Shown here: positions 1 through 10,334 of the stretch, in pieces | Layout of the letters: each line of letters begins with the position of its first letter | Position numbering within the stretch: the stretch's first letter is position 1 | Assembly (NCBI GenBank): GCA_027295805.1 | Contig: JAPUKF010000295.1 | Span: forward strand, 1 to 40,933 | Reading direction: 5' to 3' | DNA from: Acidobacteriota bacterium | GTDB lineage: Bacteria; Acidobacteriota; Polarisedimenticolia; SMYD01 | Length of the DNA: 40,933 nucleotides | The notes under the pieces: model-generated | What the model was told of the DNA's origin: nothing | The model's input: only the letters and a program-made list of their open reading frames with translations | Database searches by the model: none | Translations under genes and position numbers: made by a program

Positions 1-1
1 G

Positions 2-163
2 GTGCCCATGGCGGAGATGCTCACCTACTCCCAGACGCTCAAATCGATCACCGGCGGCCGGGGCAGCTTTCACATGACCCTGGCTCACTACGAACAGGTC
101 CCGGCTCACATTCAGAAGAAGCTGGTGAGCGAGTTGAGCAAAGAAAAGGCGGGAGAGAGCTGA
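2..163 (+). CDS. fusA: Elongation factor G, C-terminal fragment (5' end outside window)
   Basis: Frame 2 reads [45 protein letters not shown]..., the EF-G domain V tail (SLTGGRGSFxMxxxHYExVP), ending in TGA at 161-163. Confidence 0.87.
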   Translation: MPMAEMLTYSQTLKSITGGRGSFHMTLAHYEQVPAHIQKKLVSELSKEKAGES

Positions 164-164
164 G

Positions 165-1484
165 GTGGGTGATTCTCCACCGGTTCTCTGGATTGAAGAT
201 GCTGCCGGCCATATCGGCGAGATCGTCACTCTGCGCGGATGGGTGCACCAGAAGCGCTCCTCGGGGAAGATCCGCTTCCTGGTTCTGCGGGATGGAACCG
301 GCTATATCCAGGGCGTGGCCTCCGTCCAGGACCTGCCCGCAGCCGACTGGGAGAATCTCGACCGTCTCACCCAGGAATCGTCGGTGCGGGTCACGGGTGA
401 ACTGCGGGCCGACAAGCGCTCGGCCGGCGGCTGCGAGCTGACCCTGGCCCGGGTCGAGCCCCTGTCCATCGCACCCGAGTACCCCATCCAGCCCAAGGAA
501 CACGGACCGGAGTTTCTGCTGGACAATCGTCACCTCTGGCTGCGCTCTCGCCGGCAGCGTGCCATCATGCGGGTCCGCAGTGAAGTGGTCCGCGCCTGCC
601 GCGACTATTTTCTCACGCGGGGCTACACCCTCATCGATGCTCCCATTTTCACACCGGCCGCCTGCGAAGGAACCTCGACCCTCTTCGAGACCGACTACTT
701 CGGCCGGAAAGCGTATCTGACCCAGTCGGGGCAGCTCTATCTGGAACCTGCCTGCATGGCCCTGGGCAAGGTCTTCTGTTTCGGCCCCACCTTCCGCGCC
801 GAAAAATCCAAGACGCGCCGCCACCTCACCGAATTCTGGATGCTGGAGCCGGAAGTGGCTTTCATGGAACTGGACGGCCTTCTGGACCTGGCGGAGGACT
901 TCATTGCCACCATCATGGCCCGTGTCCTGGAATCCCGTGGCGAAGAACTGAAGACTCTGGAGCGGGACGTCAGCCGCCTTGAGAAAATAATTCCGCCGTT
1001 TCCGCGCATGCGCTACGACCAGGCGGCCCGCATCCTCGACGAAAAGTCAAATGAGAGGCCGGAGCTGGCCTTCACTTATGGCGATGATTTCGGCGCGCCC
1101 CACGAGGCCGCCCTGGTGGAAGACCAGGATAAGCCGCTCCTGGTGACCCACTACCCGACAGCGGTGAAGGCCTTCTACATGCAGCCGGCGGCGGACGACC
1201 CGGACAAGGCTCTCTGCGTGGATGTCCTGGCGCCGGACGGCTACGGCGAGATCATAGGCGGCTCCCAGCGCATCCATGACCTGGAGTTGCTGCAGACGCG
1301 CATCCGGGAACACGATCTACCCCAGGAGGCCTTCGACTGGTACCTGGATATCCGCCGCTACGGGAGCGTGCCCCACTCCGGCTTCGGCATGGGGCTTGAG
1401 AGATTCGTGGCCTGGGTGACCGGTATCCACCATCTGCGGGAGACCATCCCCTACCCGCGCATGATCCACCGCCTGACACCCTGA
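165..1484 (+). CDS. asnS: Asparaginyl-tRNA synthetase
   Basis: 439 aa, GTG start; OB-fold [27 protein letters not shown], class II motif [22 protein letters not shown]-terminal [15 protein letters not shown]. Confidence 0.95.
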   Translation: MGDSPPVLWIEDAAGHIGEIVTLRGWVHQKRSSGKIRFLVLRDGTGYIQGVASVQDLPAADWENLDRLTQESSVRVTGELRADKRSAGGCELTLARVEPLSIAPEYPIQPKEHGPEFLLDNRHLWLRSRRQRAIMRVRSEVVRACRDYFLTRGYTLIDAPIFTPAACEGTSTLFETDYFGRKAYLTQSGQLYLEPACMALGKVFCFGPTFRAEKSKTRRHLTEFWMLEPEVAFMELDGLLDLAEDFIATIMARVLESRGEELKTLERDVSRLEKIIPPFPRMRYDQAARILDEKSNERPELAFTYGDDFGAPHEAALVEDQDKPLLVTHYPTAVKAFYMQPAADDPDKALCVDVLAPDGYGEIIGGSQRIHDLELLQTRIREHDLPQEAFDWYLDIRRYGSVPHSGFGMGLERFVAWVTGIHHLRETIPYPRMIHRLTP

Positions 1485-1502
1485 TCCCCTGTCTTAGCCC
1501 GC

Positions 1503-2300
1503 TCACAGGGACAGGCCGGCCGCCGCCGCCGTATCCAGAAACCAGACGGCCCGCCGGGTTCGCCGCGCCAGGCGCGCCACGGGGAGCCGGCAGCCGTTCC
1601 CCTGCAACACCTGCCGCACCACACCGGCCTTGGCCTCTCCCTGCACCAGAAAGACCAGGCACCGGGCGGCATCCAGAACCGGCAGAGTCAGGGTCAGCCG
1701 GGCCACTTCCGGCGAGCCTCCGGCCGGCGTGGTGGGACCGTCGACAGGCACCACCCAGCGGCAACGTTCAGCCAGGGCCGGGGAACCGGGGAACAGGGAG
1801 GCCGTGTGGCCGTCCATGCCGAGGCCGAGAATGCAAAGGTGCACAACCGGCACGCCCAGGGAACGGGCCGGTGCAACCCTGTCCAGGGTGTGAGCATAGG
1901 CCGCGGCAAGTCTGCCGGCCGGGGGCAGAGGGTTCTCAGAGGAGGTATGCGCGTCCCCGCGCACGTCCGGGATCATGGGCAGCAGAGGCGGCCGCCCTCC
2001 CCACGCCCGCCTGATCATGGCCCCATTGCTGCGCGGGTCGCCGGCAGCCACAAGACGCTCGTCCACCTGCAGCAGAGCCAGCGAGGCCGCATCCGGCCGG
2101 TATCCGGCCAGGCAGCGGTAGGTCATCTCAGGGGTGATGCCCCCGGAGAGAGCCAGAACCGCCTGCCCATCCCGCGTGACGGCGGTGGCGATCCGATCAT
2201 CCAGGAAAGCTGCGGCGCGCCGGGCCAGAGCCACGGTACTTCCTGCCACCACGACAGTTTCGCCCGCCGCCGTGAGGCGCGCTCCCGGGGGCAGAGTCAT
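1503..2300 (-). CDS. pgl: 6-phosphogluconolactonase
   Basis: 265 aa; LALSGGITPEMTYR, QVDERLVAAGDPRSNGAMI, LGLGMDGHTASLFPGSPAL (DevB/Pgl motifs); next to zwf/opcA. Confidence 0.95.
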   Translation of the reverse strand: MTLPPGARLTAAGETVVVAGSTVALARRAAAFLDDRIATAVTRDGQAVLALSGGITPEMTYRCLAGYRPDAASLALLQVDERLVAAGDPRSNGAMIRRAWGGRPPLLPMIPDVRGDAHTSSENPLPPAGRLAAAYAHTLDRVAPARSLGVPVVHLCILGLGMDGHTASLFPGSPALAERCRWVVPVDGPTTPAGGSPEVARLTLTLPVLDAARCLVFLVQGEAKAGVVRQVLQGNGCRLPVARLARRTRRAVWFLDTAAAAGLSL

Positions 2301-3487
2301 GGCCGGCGGTCACTGTTCCCGCCGCTGGCCAGCCGCCGCCACAGCTTCGCCAGTTCCCCGGCTCGCGCCAGTGCCGTGGCGAAGACCGGGTCGGCCTGGG
2401 GAAACTCCAGTTCCCGCGCCAGGAGCGCTGCTGTGCCGGTGACCCCGGGCTGTCCGGGCCATCTCCACAGGGGCTGGCCCGGCAGGCTCAATTCAGCCCA
2501 TGGCGCTTCTCCCGGCCCGATGCGGGCGGTGGCCGGCGGATGTTCATGGGCGCCCATGGCCAGCGAGAGGCTGGGATCGCCTTCCTCTCCCCGCTGCACC
2601 CTCACCTTCACCACGTGGGTTCCGGCATCCATTTCAAGACTCAGATCGTCGCCTGTGGCATGGACCGTTGCCGGACGCGTCCGCCAGCCCAGGCGTGCCG
2701 CCAGCCAGCCGGCCAGATAAAGGGCCTGCCCCCTTCCCGGATGTCCGGCCGCCGCGTTCCATCTCAGATCCAGACCTCGCACGGCGGTGAGAAGCGGCCG
2801 CTGGGCGGGTGGGTCGAAGAGAGCGGCCGTGGCTTCCCGCCAATGGGTCAGCCGCCGCCAGGCCAGGTCGCCCGCTGCAGCCCCGTCCCCGGCGCCACCG
2901 CTCCACGCCGCCAGGTCCACCAGGGTCTCCAGATCGTCGCCAACCGACGCCGTATCCAGAATCAAGCGGTCGGCCAGGTCGGCCAGTCGTCCCAGACGGT
3001 GACTGCCAAAAGGAGGCCGTCCGCGCCACCAGAGAAAAACCGGGAGGTCCTCCGCCAGCAGGGCAGCCAGGGTGCCATGCAGGTGGATCGCCGCCTCACC
3101 AGCGGCCATGAGGGTGATCTGCTCACAGCAGACCTGTCGTTCACTGCCGGCGGGACGCCGGCAAAAAGCGGAAAGAAAGGCCTGGAGATGCGACGACGGC
3201 GCCTGGGGACGGGCATCCACCCGGATGACACGGCAGGGATGCTCACTGGTGATGGCCGCCACCAGATCGGTCAATTCCCTGTCGTCCGGCTCGACATCCG
3301 GGGACCCATGGGATCCCTCCTGCACCCACGCCTTCTCGGACATGATGATCAGGTTCAGCACGCAGGCCCTCATCATGCCCCGGCCTCCGCCTCCCTCACC
3401 CGTGTCACGCCACAAGCGGCGGAGCTCCTCCTCCATGGCGGCCACATCCACGGCTCGGCCCGCCACCAGGGGAATGGGAGCGTTCAT
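2297..3487 (-). CDS. opcA: Glucose-6-phosphate dehydrogenase assembly protein OpcA-like
   Basis: In-frame ATG at 3487 (MNAPIPLVAGRAVDVAAMEEELRRLWRD...); N-terminal ARACVLNLIIMS-type region and WWRGRPPFGSHRLGRLADLADRLILDT; lies directly downstream of zwf. Confidence 0.85.
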   Translation of the reverse strand: MNAPIPLVAGRAVDVAAMEEELRRLWRDTGEGGGGRGMMRACVLNLIIMSEKAWVQEGSHGSPDVEPDDRELTDLVAAITSEHPCRVIRVDARPQAPSSHLQAFLSAFCRRPAGSERQVCCEQITLMAAGEAAIHLHGTLAALLAEDLPVFLWWRGRPPFGSHRLGRLADLADRLILDTASVGDDLETLVDLAAWSGGAGDGAAAGDLAWRRLTHWREATAALFDPPAQRPLLTAVRGLDLRWNAAAGHPGRGQALYLAGWLAARLGWRTRPATVHATGDDLSLEMDAGTHVVKVRVQRGEEGDPSLSLAMGAHEHPPATARIGPGEAPWAELSLPGQPLWRWPGQPGVTGTAALLARELEFPQADPVFATALARAGELAKLWRRLASGGNSDRRP

Positions 3488-3500
3488 GGGCAGCCCCGGC

Positions 3501-5081
3501 TCATATCCGCCGCCAGCGGCGACCGTCGGCCCGCAGCAGGTCATGGGCGGCGACCGGCCCCCAGGTTCCCGACTCGTAGAACTCCAGTCCTTCCTCGGGA
3601 GCATGATCCCACGCCTCCAGAACCGGCTGCAGCACACGCCAGGCTGCCTCGACCTCGTCGCGACGAGTGAAGAGGGTCGAGTCCCCCAGCATGCAGTCCA
3701 GCAGCAGGCGCTCGTAGGCGTTGGGCATTTCCAGCAGACCGAAGGAACTGCCATAGCTGAAGTCCATGTCCACCGGCCGCATGCGCAGACTCATACCCGG
3801 GCGCTTGACTTCGAAGCGCAAGGCAATCCCTTCATCGGGCTGAATCCGCAGGGAGATGACATTGGGCACCAGATCGGCGCGGGCTTCACCTCCGAAGAGA
3901 AGATGAGGCACCTGGCGGTAGACCACGGCGATCTCGCTGGTCTTGCGCGCCAGCCGCTTGCCTGAGCGCAGATAGAACGGCACTCCCTGCCAGCGCCAGT
4001 TATCCACGTGCAATTTGAGGGCCGCATAGGTCGGCGTCACCGATTTCCGCTGGACGCCATCCTCATGGCGATAGGCCCCGGCCGGACGCCCCAGCACCTG
4101 ACCGGCGGCATACTGGCCCCGGACGGCGTGCACCCGGTGCGCCCCCGCGTCCAGAGAGCGCACGGCGCGCAGGACTTTCACCTTCTCATCCCGCACCGCA
4201 TCGGCTTCGAAGGCAACCGGCGCTTCCATGGCCACCAGGCAGAGAAGCTGCAGGAGATGATTCTGGAACATATCCCGCAGGACGCCCGCCTCCTCGTAGT
4301 ACCCACCCCGATCCCCGATGCCGATATCTTCCGCCACGCTGATCTGCACGTGGTCGATGAACTGGCGATTCCAGGTCGGTTCCAGAAACGCATTGGCGAA
4401 GCGGAACACCAGGAGGTTCTGAACAGTCTCTTTGCCCAGGTAGTGATCAATCCGGTAGACCTGCGACTCGTGGAAAACCCGGTTGACATCCCGGTTCAGA
4501 GTCTGGGCGGTGGCCAGGTCCCGGCCGAACGGCTTTTCGATGATGACGCGTGTCCAGCAACGGTCGCCGGAGTCGAGTCCCGCTTCACCCAGCCCGCCGA
4601 TGATGGGCGGATACAGACTGGGTGGCATGGCCAGGTAGAAGACATGGTTACCATCGGTCCCACGGATCTGGTCCAGGTCCGTGAGACGGCGAGCCAGTCC
4701 GCCGTAGGCGTCGGCGCTCCCCAGGTCGGTACACTGGTACATCAGGCCGGCGGCGAAAGCATCCCACTGGGCTCCGGCAGCCAGTTCCCGGTCGGCGAAT
4801 TCGGCGACAGCTTCCTGCATGATCTGGCGAAATCGTTCATCGGACCAGGCGGTGCGGCCGACGCCCAGCACGGTGAATCCGGGCGGCAGGAGACGGCGGG
4901 CGTGGAGGCTCGCCAGAGCCGGCATGAGCTTGCGGCGGGTCAGATCGCCGGAGGCACCGAAGATGATCATGACGCAGGGTTCAGCGATGCGCTCCCGGCG
5001 CATGCCGAGACGCAGTGGGTTTTCACCAGCCGGCGGTTCCCTCACGGGCTCAGGCTTTCTCCCCGCCGGATCGGGTGCCAT
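3501..5081 (-). CDS. zwf: Glucose-6-phosphate 1-dehydrogenase
   Basis: IIFGASGDLTRRKLMPAL, RVIIEKPFGRDLATA, YRIDHYLGKETVQNLLVFRFAN; start chosen at ATG 5081, alternatives 5096 or 5006. Confidence 0.95.
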   Translation of the reverse strand: MAPDPAGRKPEPVREPPAGENPLRLGMRRERIAEPCVMIIFGASGDLTRRKLMPALASLHARRLLPPGFTVLGVGRTAWSDERFRQIMQEAVAEFADRELAAGAQWDAFAAGLMYQCTDLGSADAYGGLARRLTDLDQIRGTDGNHVFYLAMPPSLYPPIIGGLGEAGLDSGDRCWTRVIIEKPFGRDLATAQTLNRDVNRVFHESQVYRIDHYLGKETVQNLLVFRFANAFLEPTWNRQFIDHVQISVAEDIGIGDRGGYYEEAGVLRDMFQNHLLQLLCLVAMEAPVAFEADAVRDEKVKVLRAVRSLDAGAHRVHAVRGQYAAGQVLGRPAGAYRHEDGVQRKSVTPTYAALKLHVDNWRWQGVPFYLRSGKRLARKTSEIAVVYRQVPHLLFGGEARADLVPNVISLRIQPDEGIALRFEVKRPGMSLRMRPVDMDFSYGSSFGLLEMPNAYERLLLDCMLGDSTLFTRRDEVEAAWRVLQPVLEAWDHAPEEGLEFYESGTWGPVAAHDLLRADGRRWRRI

Positions 5082-5961
5082 GGCCACCGAACTCATCGCG
5101 CAATGCCGCCACCAGGCGCAGAGAAAACGCATCATGGCGGCGCGAGGCGAAGCGGGCGAACAGGGCTTGAGTGATGGCCGGCGCCGCCACAGAGCGCTCG
5201 ATGGCTTCCTCCACCGTCCAGCGACCCTCACCCGAGTCGGCGACCCAGGCCTCGATGCCGGCCAGGTCAGGGTTCTTGTCCAATGCTGCGGCCACCAGGT
5301 CCAGGAGCCAGGAGCGGATCACGGATCCTTTTCCCCAAAGCTTTGCCACCCCGGGCAAATCCAGCGGGAACGGCCCCTCTTTGAGCAGTTCAAACCCTTC
5401 TCCGTAGGCCTGCATCATGGCGTACTCGATGCCGTTGTGAACCATCTTGGTGTAATGGCCTGCTCCCACAGGTCCCACATGGGCATATCCTGCAGGTGGC
5501 GCCAGCGTCCTGAGGATCGGCTCCACCTGATGGTAAGCCTCCCTGGAGCCCCCCACCATGAGGCAATACCCCTCTTCCAGGCCCCAGATGCCACCTGAGG
5601 TGCCTGCGTCCAGCAGGTGAATCCCCTTTCGCGCCAGCATCCCGGCGCGGGTCAGCGTGTCCTTGTACCGGGAGTTGCCGCCGTCCAGGACAATATCCCC
5701 CTTCTGAAGCCTCTCACTCAGTTTTTCCAGGGTGAGCTGGGTGGGCTCTCCGGCCGGCACCATGACCCAGACGATGCGAGGGCCGTCCAGCTGGCTGCAC
5801 AGGTCGTCCAGATCCGCCGCCGCAACAGCGCCCGTCTCGCCGGAGACAGTCGCCACCTGCCCGGCGTCAAGATCCCACACCACCACCTGGTGATGGTCGC
5901 GGCGCAAGCGCTTCACCATGTTGGCGCCCATCTTGCCCAGACCGACCAGACCCAGTTTCAT
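5050..5961 (-). CDS. gnd: 6-phosphogluconate dehydrogenase, decarboxylating (short GntZ/YqeC type)
   Basis: MKLGLVGLGKMGANMVKRL, DGGNSRYKDT, DAGTSGGIWGLEEGYCLMVGG, GHYTKMVHNGIEYAMMQAYGEG. Confidence 0.95.
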   Translation of the reverse strand: MKLGLVGLGKMGANMVKRLRRDHHQVVVWDLDAGQVATVSGETGAVAAADLDDLCSQLDGPRIVWVMVPAGEPTQLTLEKLSERLQKGDIVLDGGNSRYKDTLTRAGMLARKGIHLLDAGTSGGIWGLEEGYCLMVGGSREAYHQVEPILRTLAPPAGYAHVGPVGAGHYTKMVHNGIEYAMMQAYGEGFELLKEGPFPLDLPGVAKLWGKGSVIRSWLLDLVAAALDKNPDLAGIEAWVADSGEGRWTVEEAIERSVAAPAITQALFARFASRRHDAFSLRLVAALRDEFGGHGTRSGGEKA

Positions 5962-5971
5962 GGCTCCCCTT

Positions 5972-7981
5972 TCAGCCCAGCAGTTCCCGCGCCCGGGAGA
6001 CGATCCTGCCCGGGACGAACCCGAACTTCTCGAACAGCACGGGCCCCGGCGCCGACGCCCCGAACCGGTCGAGAGTGACACAGGCACCGGCCCATCCGAC
6101 CCAGCGATCCCATCCCAGGGATGCGCCCGCCTCCACCGCCAAGCGTGCCGTCACAGCAGAGGGCAGGACTTCCTCCCGGTACGACTCGGGCTGCCCGGCG
6201 AACAGCTCCCAGCAGGGAAACGACACGACGCGGGTGGGAATTCCATCACCCTGCAACAGATCACGGGCGGCCAGGACCAGGGTGACTTCGGAGCCCGAGG
6301 CCATGAGAATCAGATCCGGGCTGCCACCCTCAGCCTCGGCGAGAATATAGGCGCCGCGAGCCAGCCCGCCTGCGGGCGTCGATCCTTCGCCCTCCAGGAG
6401 AGGAAGTTTCTGGCGGCTCAGAACCAGGGCGGTGGGACCGTCCCGGCGGGTGAGAGCCACCCGCCAGGCGGCTGCCGTCTCATTGGCATCGGCGGGGCGG
6501 ATGACATGGAGATTGGGCATGGCGCGCAGGGAGGCCAGGTGTTCCACCGGCTGGTGGGTGGGGCCGTCCTCCCCCAGCCCGATGGAATCATGGGTGAACA
6601 CCCAGATCGCAGGCAAGCGGCTGAGCGCCGCCAGCCTGATGGCGGGGCGGGCGTAATCGGAGAAGATGAGGAAGGTTGCCGCGAAGGGGCGGAGGCCGCC
6701 ATGCAGGTTCATCCCGTTCATGAGAGCGCCCATGGCGTGTTCCCTGACCCCGAAATGCAGAATGCGGCCACCGTACTCTCCCGCCGCCACGTCCGAACTG
6801 TCGGGGATATGGGTGTTATTGGACCCTGCCAGGTCGGCGGAGCCACCGACCAGTTCCGGGAGCGCCGGTGCCAGAGCGGCAAGAACCTTGCCCGAGGCGG
6901 CGCGGGTGGCGAGGTCACCCGTCTCCCTGGTAAAGACAGGCAGGTGGTCTTCCCAGCCGGCCGGCAGGTCGGAGGCCTGGCGGCGGTCCCATTCGGAAGC
7001 GGCGGGGGGGTCATGCTGCCGCATCTCCTCCATCCTGGTCTGCCAGGCGGCATGCAACGTCGCACCGGCCGCCGCCCGTTCCGTGAGGGGTGCGGCGGCG
7101 CCCTCTGGAACCAGGAACTGAGCCTGGGGATCCCAGCCGTACGCTTCCTTGGTGGCGCGCACTTCTTCTTCTCCCAGGGGCGCACCATGAGCAGATGACG
7201 TGCCCTCCTTGGCCGGTGAACCGAACCCGATGCGGGTGCGGGCTGCGATCAAGCTGGGGCGGTCGCTCTCGGCCACGGCAGCTTCCAGCGCAGTGGCCAC
7301 GGCATACGGGTCCATACCGTCCACGGCCTGCACATGCCATCCCAGAGCGGCGTAGCGCGCCATCACATCCTCGCTGAAGCTGAGATGGGTCGGGCCGTCG
7401 ATGGTGATTTTATTATCGTCGTAGATGACACAAAGGCGATCCAGTCCCAGGTGGCCTGCCAGCGAGGAAGCCTCGGCGCCAACTCCCTCCATGAGGTCGC
7501 CGTCGGAAACCAGCACCCAGGTGCGATGATCCACGACTTGCCGGTTGCGACCGTTGAAGCGGGAAGCGAGCATGCGCTCGCCCAGGGCCATCCCCACGGC
7601 ATTGCCCAATCCCTGCCCCAGGGGACCGGTGGTCGCCTCCACGCCGGGAGTCTCTCCGCGCTCCGGATGTCCCGGAGTCCGTGACCCCCACTGGCGGAAG
7701 TTCTTCAGGTCATCCAGGCTGAGGTCATATCCGGAGAGGTGGAGCAACCCGTACAGCAACAGGGAGGCATGCCCGCAACTCAGCACGAATCGATCCCGAT
7801 CCGGCCAGTGCGGGTGCCTGGGGTCGAATTTCAGGAACCGCGACCACAACACTTGCCCGACCACCGCCAGGCCCATGGGTGCGCCGGGATGTCCCGAGTT
7901 GGCTTTCTGGACCGCGTCCATGGCCAGAGTGCGAAGAGTCTTGATGCACAGTTCATCGGTGTCCGTGAAGGTGAAGGCCAT
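5972..7981 (-). CDS. tkt: Transketolase
   Basis: [63 protein letters not shown]; start ATG 7981 (8011 possible). Confidence 0.96.
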   Translation of the reverse strand: MAFTFTDTDELCIKTLRTLAMDAVQKANSGHPGAPMGLAVVGQVLWSRFLKFDPRHPHWPDRDRFVLSCGHASLLLYGLLHLSGYDLSLDDLKNFRQWGSRTPGHPERGETPGVEATTGPLGQGLGNAVGMALGERMLASRFNGRNRQVVDHRTWVLVSDGDLMEGVGAEASSLAGHLGLDRLCVIYDDNKITIDGPTHLSFSEDVMARYAALGWHVQAVDGMDPYAVATALEAAVAESDRPSLIAARTRIGFGSPAKEGTSSAHGAPLGEEEVRATKEAYGWDPQAQFLVPEGAAAPLTERAAAGATLHAAWQTRMEEMRQHDPPAASEWDRRQASDLPAGWEDHLPVFTRETGDLATRAASGKVLAALAPALPELVGGSADLAGSNNTHIPDSSDVAAGEYGGRILHFGVREHAMGALMNGMNLHGGLRPFAATFLIFSDYARPAIRLAALSRLPAIWVFTHDSIGLGEDGPTHQPVEHLASLRAMPNLHVIRPADANETAAAWRVALTRRDGPTALVLSRQKLPLLEGEGSTPAGGLARGAYILAEAEGGSPDLILMASGSEVTLVLAARDLLQGDGIPTRVVSFPCWELFAGQPESYREEVLPSAVTARLAVEAGASLGWDRWVGWAGACVTLDRFGASAPGPVLFEKFGFVPGRIVSRARELLG

Positions 7982-7985
7982 GACC

Positions 7986-8567
7986 TCAGGTGTCTCCCTT
8001 GGTGGTCTCAAGATTCCACGAAATCAGATACTCGCACACCGCGTCTCCCCTTGCCCGGCAGCGAGGGTGGTCGATGGCCACATCCCGGCCGTCGCACATC
8101 TCCACGGCGCGCTCATGCCATCCCATCACGGTCCGACAATCGCCCTCGGAGAAGACCTCACTGTCGGAAGTGACCAGGCGGCAGGCGTGTTCCCCCGTCT
8201 TCTCATAGGTGCGGGAGCCGGTGTCGTAATAGAGCCGATAGATGGACGGCGCTCGCGACAGCAGGTGATGGGGATCGCCCGCGCGCACAAAAACCTGGTG
8301 CACGCCGGCGAGGTTGTAGGTGGCCGACCGCCGCCCCAGTTCCATGAAAGTGGAACGCCCGTCTTCCCCGAGAACCTGGAGAATGGCCTTCTCCAGGCGT
8401 TCTCCCAGGGCAAAGGGATACCACTGGGCGGGCAGCAGCCCGCGCTCGAGAGTGTGCCGGTCCTCCTCGGGGAGGATCCCCAGGACCAGGTCCAGTCGCT
8501 CACGCCCGAACTTTTTCTCGACAAAGTCCACGCGCGAGCGCAATACGCTTCCCTTGACGTTGGCCAT
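7986..8567 (-). CDS. Uncharacterised V4R-like / TIGR02265 (DUF2378)-like sensory protein
   Basis: [21 protein letters not shown]...; C-terminal [27 protein letters not shown] resembles the cysteine-containing V4R signature; no enzyme motif recognised. Confidence 0.6.
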   Translation of the reverse strand: MANVKGSVLRSRVDFVEKKFGRERLDLVLGILPEEDRHTLERGLLPAQWYPFALGERLEKAILQVLGEDGRSTFMELGRRSATYNLAGVHQVFVRAGDPHHLLSRAPSIYRLYYDTGSRTYEKTGEHACRLVTSDSEVFSEGDCRTVMGWHERAVEMCDGRDVAIDHPRCRARGDAVCEYLISWNLETTKGDT

Positions 8568-8736
8568 GATGACCTCGCTGGAGGCAGACAGCCGAACGGG
8601 CGGCAAAACCCCCGTGGGCGGCACCTTACCGGGATCCCGGCGGGCCGGTCAAGCGTTCGGGCCAAAGCCGCTGCTATCATGCGCCAGCGCACGGGCAGGC
8701 TTCCCTTCCGGCGCCGCCCCCTCCGGGAGACGCACC

Positions 8737-9312
8737 TTGCCATCTGAAAAGACAGCCAGAAGCGGGAAAGGCCGCCTGGTCCACAGCCGGCCGGTCCACC
8801 GGGGCCGTGTTGTGGAGGTCGCCGTGGACCGGGTCGAACTCCCCAACGGCCATCAGGTGGACCTGGATATGGTGCGTCACCCCGGCGCCGCAGCAGTGGT
8901 GCCGTTCATCAGTGAGACCGACATCCTTCTGGTTCGCCAGTACCGCTGGGCTGCAGGCGGCTTCATCTACGAAATTCCCGCCGGGAAGCTGGATCACAAG
9001 GGGGAAGAGCCACTGGCCTGCGCCCGCCGTGAGTTGCTGGAAGAGGTGGGCCAGCACGCCACTTCCCTCCAGTCCCTGGGATCCATCGTCACCGCTCCGG
9101 GTTTCACGGACGAAGTGATCCATCTGTTCCTGGCAACCGGCCTGCAAGCAGGCCGGCAGAACCTGGAGAAGGATGAAGTCCTGGAGATCGTCCGCCTACC
9201 GTTCGACCAGGCCCTGGACTGGGCCCTGGCCGGACGTATTCGCGACGCCAAGACTCTCTGCGGTCTCTTCCGGGCCGATCTTTTTCGCCACCAGCGCGGG
9301 GAGGCCGGGTGA
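8737..9312 (+). CDS. NUDIX hydrolase (ADP-ribose pyrophosphatase type)
   Basis: ILLVRQYRWAAGGFIYEIPAGKLDHKGEEPLACARRELLEEVGQ (Nudix box GX5EX7REUXEEXG-like); TTG 8737 proposed as start. Confidence 0.9.
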   Translation: MPSEKTARSGKGRLVHSRPVHRGRVVEVAVDRVELPNGHQVDLDMVRHPGAAAVVPFISETDILLVRQYRWAAGGFIYEIPAGKLDHKGEEPLACARRELLEEVGQHATSLQSLGSIVTAPGFTDEVIHLFLATGLQAGRQNLEKDEVLEIVRLPFDQALDWALAGRIRDAKTLCGLFRADLFRHQRGEAG

Positions 9313-10334
9313 ACATCACACTGCCTCTCTTCCGTCCATTCCCCCTCTTGCAGGGGTCGGCGGCCCAGACCATCAGCGGCGCTCTGCTGCCCGGCCCGGC
9401 CAGAAGTTCGCTGCCGGCAGGCGAGACCTTCACGGTCGAGGTTGAGCCGGGCGAGCGGGTGCTGCTGGAACGCACCGCGGCTAAAGGTCCGCCCCGGGGA
9501 CGCCTGGTGCTGTTTCATGGACTGGGCGGCTGCGCCGACTCCCGCTACCTGCGGCGCACTCTGCTGGCCGCCCATGCCCGCGGCTGGGAGGTGGCCAGGG
9601 TCAACGCTCGCGGGGCAAACGGCCATCACCACCTGGCCCGGCGGCTGCCTCATGCCGGGCGCTGGCCCGATCTGGCCCCGATTCTGGCGGCTGACATCTG
9701 GACACCGGCCGCCAGGCACACTCCCATGGCAGCGGTGGGTTTCTCCCTGGGGGGATCCATTCTCCTGCGTCACCTGGGTGAGACCGGCGTGGGTTCAGGG
9801 CTGGATGTCGCCATCGCCGTCAACCCGCCCACGGATCTGACACGGTCCATCGTCGAACTCGAGAAGCCCGCCAACCGGCTGTATCAGGCCTACTACGTGC
9901 GCGGGCTCGCGTCCGGGCTGCGCCGCCGGGCACGGCTCTATCCGGATCTCTACAAGCGCCCCGACCCCCGCCGCCACAGCACTGTCCGCGCCATCGATGA
10001 AGACTACATCGCTCCCGACGCCGGCTATCCCTCGGCGTACGCCTACTGGGTCGGGTCATCCGCCGTCCGCGCCCTCGACGGCGTGCGCACTCCCACCCTG
10101 GTCCTCTCCTCCCAGGACGACCCGTTCGTGCCGGCGGACATGCTGCGCCGGGACATCCAGGGACGGCCCTTTCTGCAACTGGCACTGGTGCCTCAGGGCG
10201 GCCACATGGGCTACCTGGCATGGTCCCGGGGACGCCTTCGCTTCTGGGCCGCCGACACGGCTCTCCATGTGCTGGAAGAACACCTGCGCAAGAGACATAT
10301 CCTCAGGCGGAAAACCGTTTCGGTGACGGGGTGA
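9309..10334 (+). CDS. YheT-family alpha/beta-fold hydrolase
   Basis: LVLFHGLGGCADSRYLRRTL, VNARGANGHHHLARRLPHAG, AAVGFSLGGSILLRHLGE, PQGGHMGYL. Confidence 0.9.
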   Translation: MNITLPLFRPFPLLQGSAAQTISGALLPGPARSSLPAGETFTVEVEPGERVLLERTAAKGPPRGRLVLFHGLGGCADSRYLRRTLLAAHARGWEVARVNARGANGHHHLARRLPHAGRWPDLAPILAADIWTPAARHTPMAAVGFSLGGSILLRHLGETGVGSGLDVAIAVNPPTDLTRSIVELEKPANRLYQAYYVRGLASGLRRRARLYPDLYKRPDPRRHSTVRAIDEDYIAPDAGYPSAYAYWVGSSAVRALDGVRTPTLVLSSQDDPFVPADMLRRDIQGRPFLQLALVPQGGHMGYLAWSRGRLRFWAADTALHVLEEHLRKRHILRRKTVSVTG

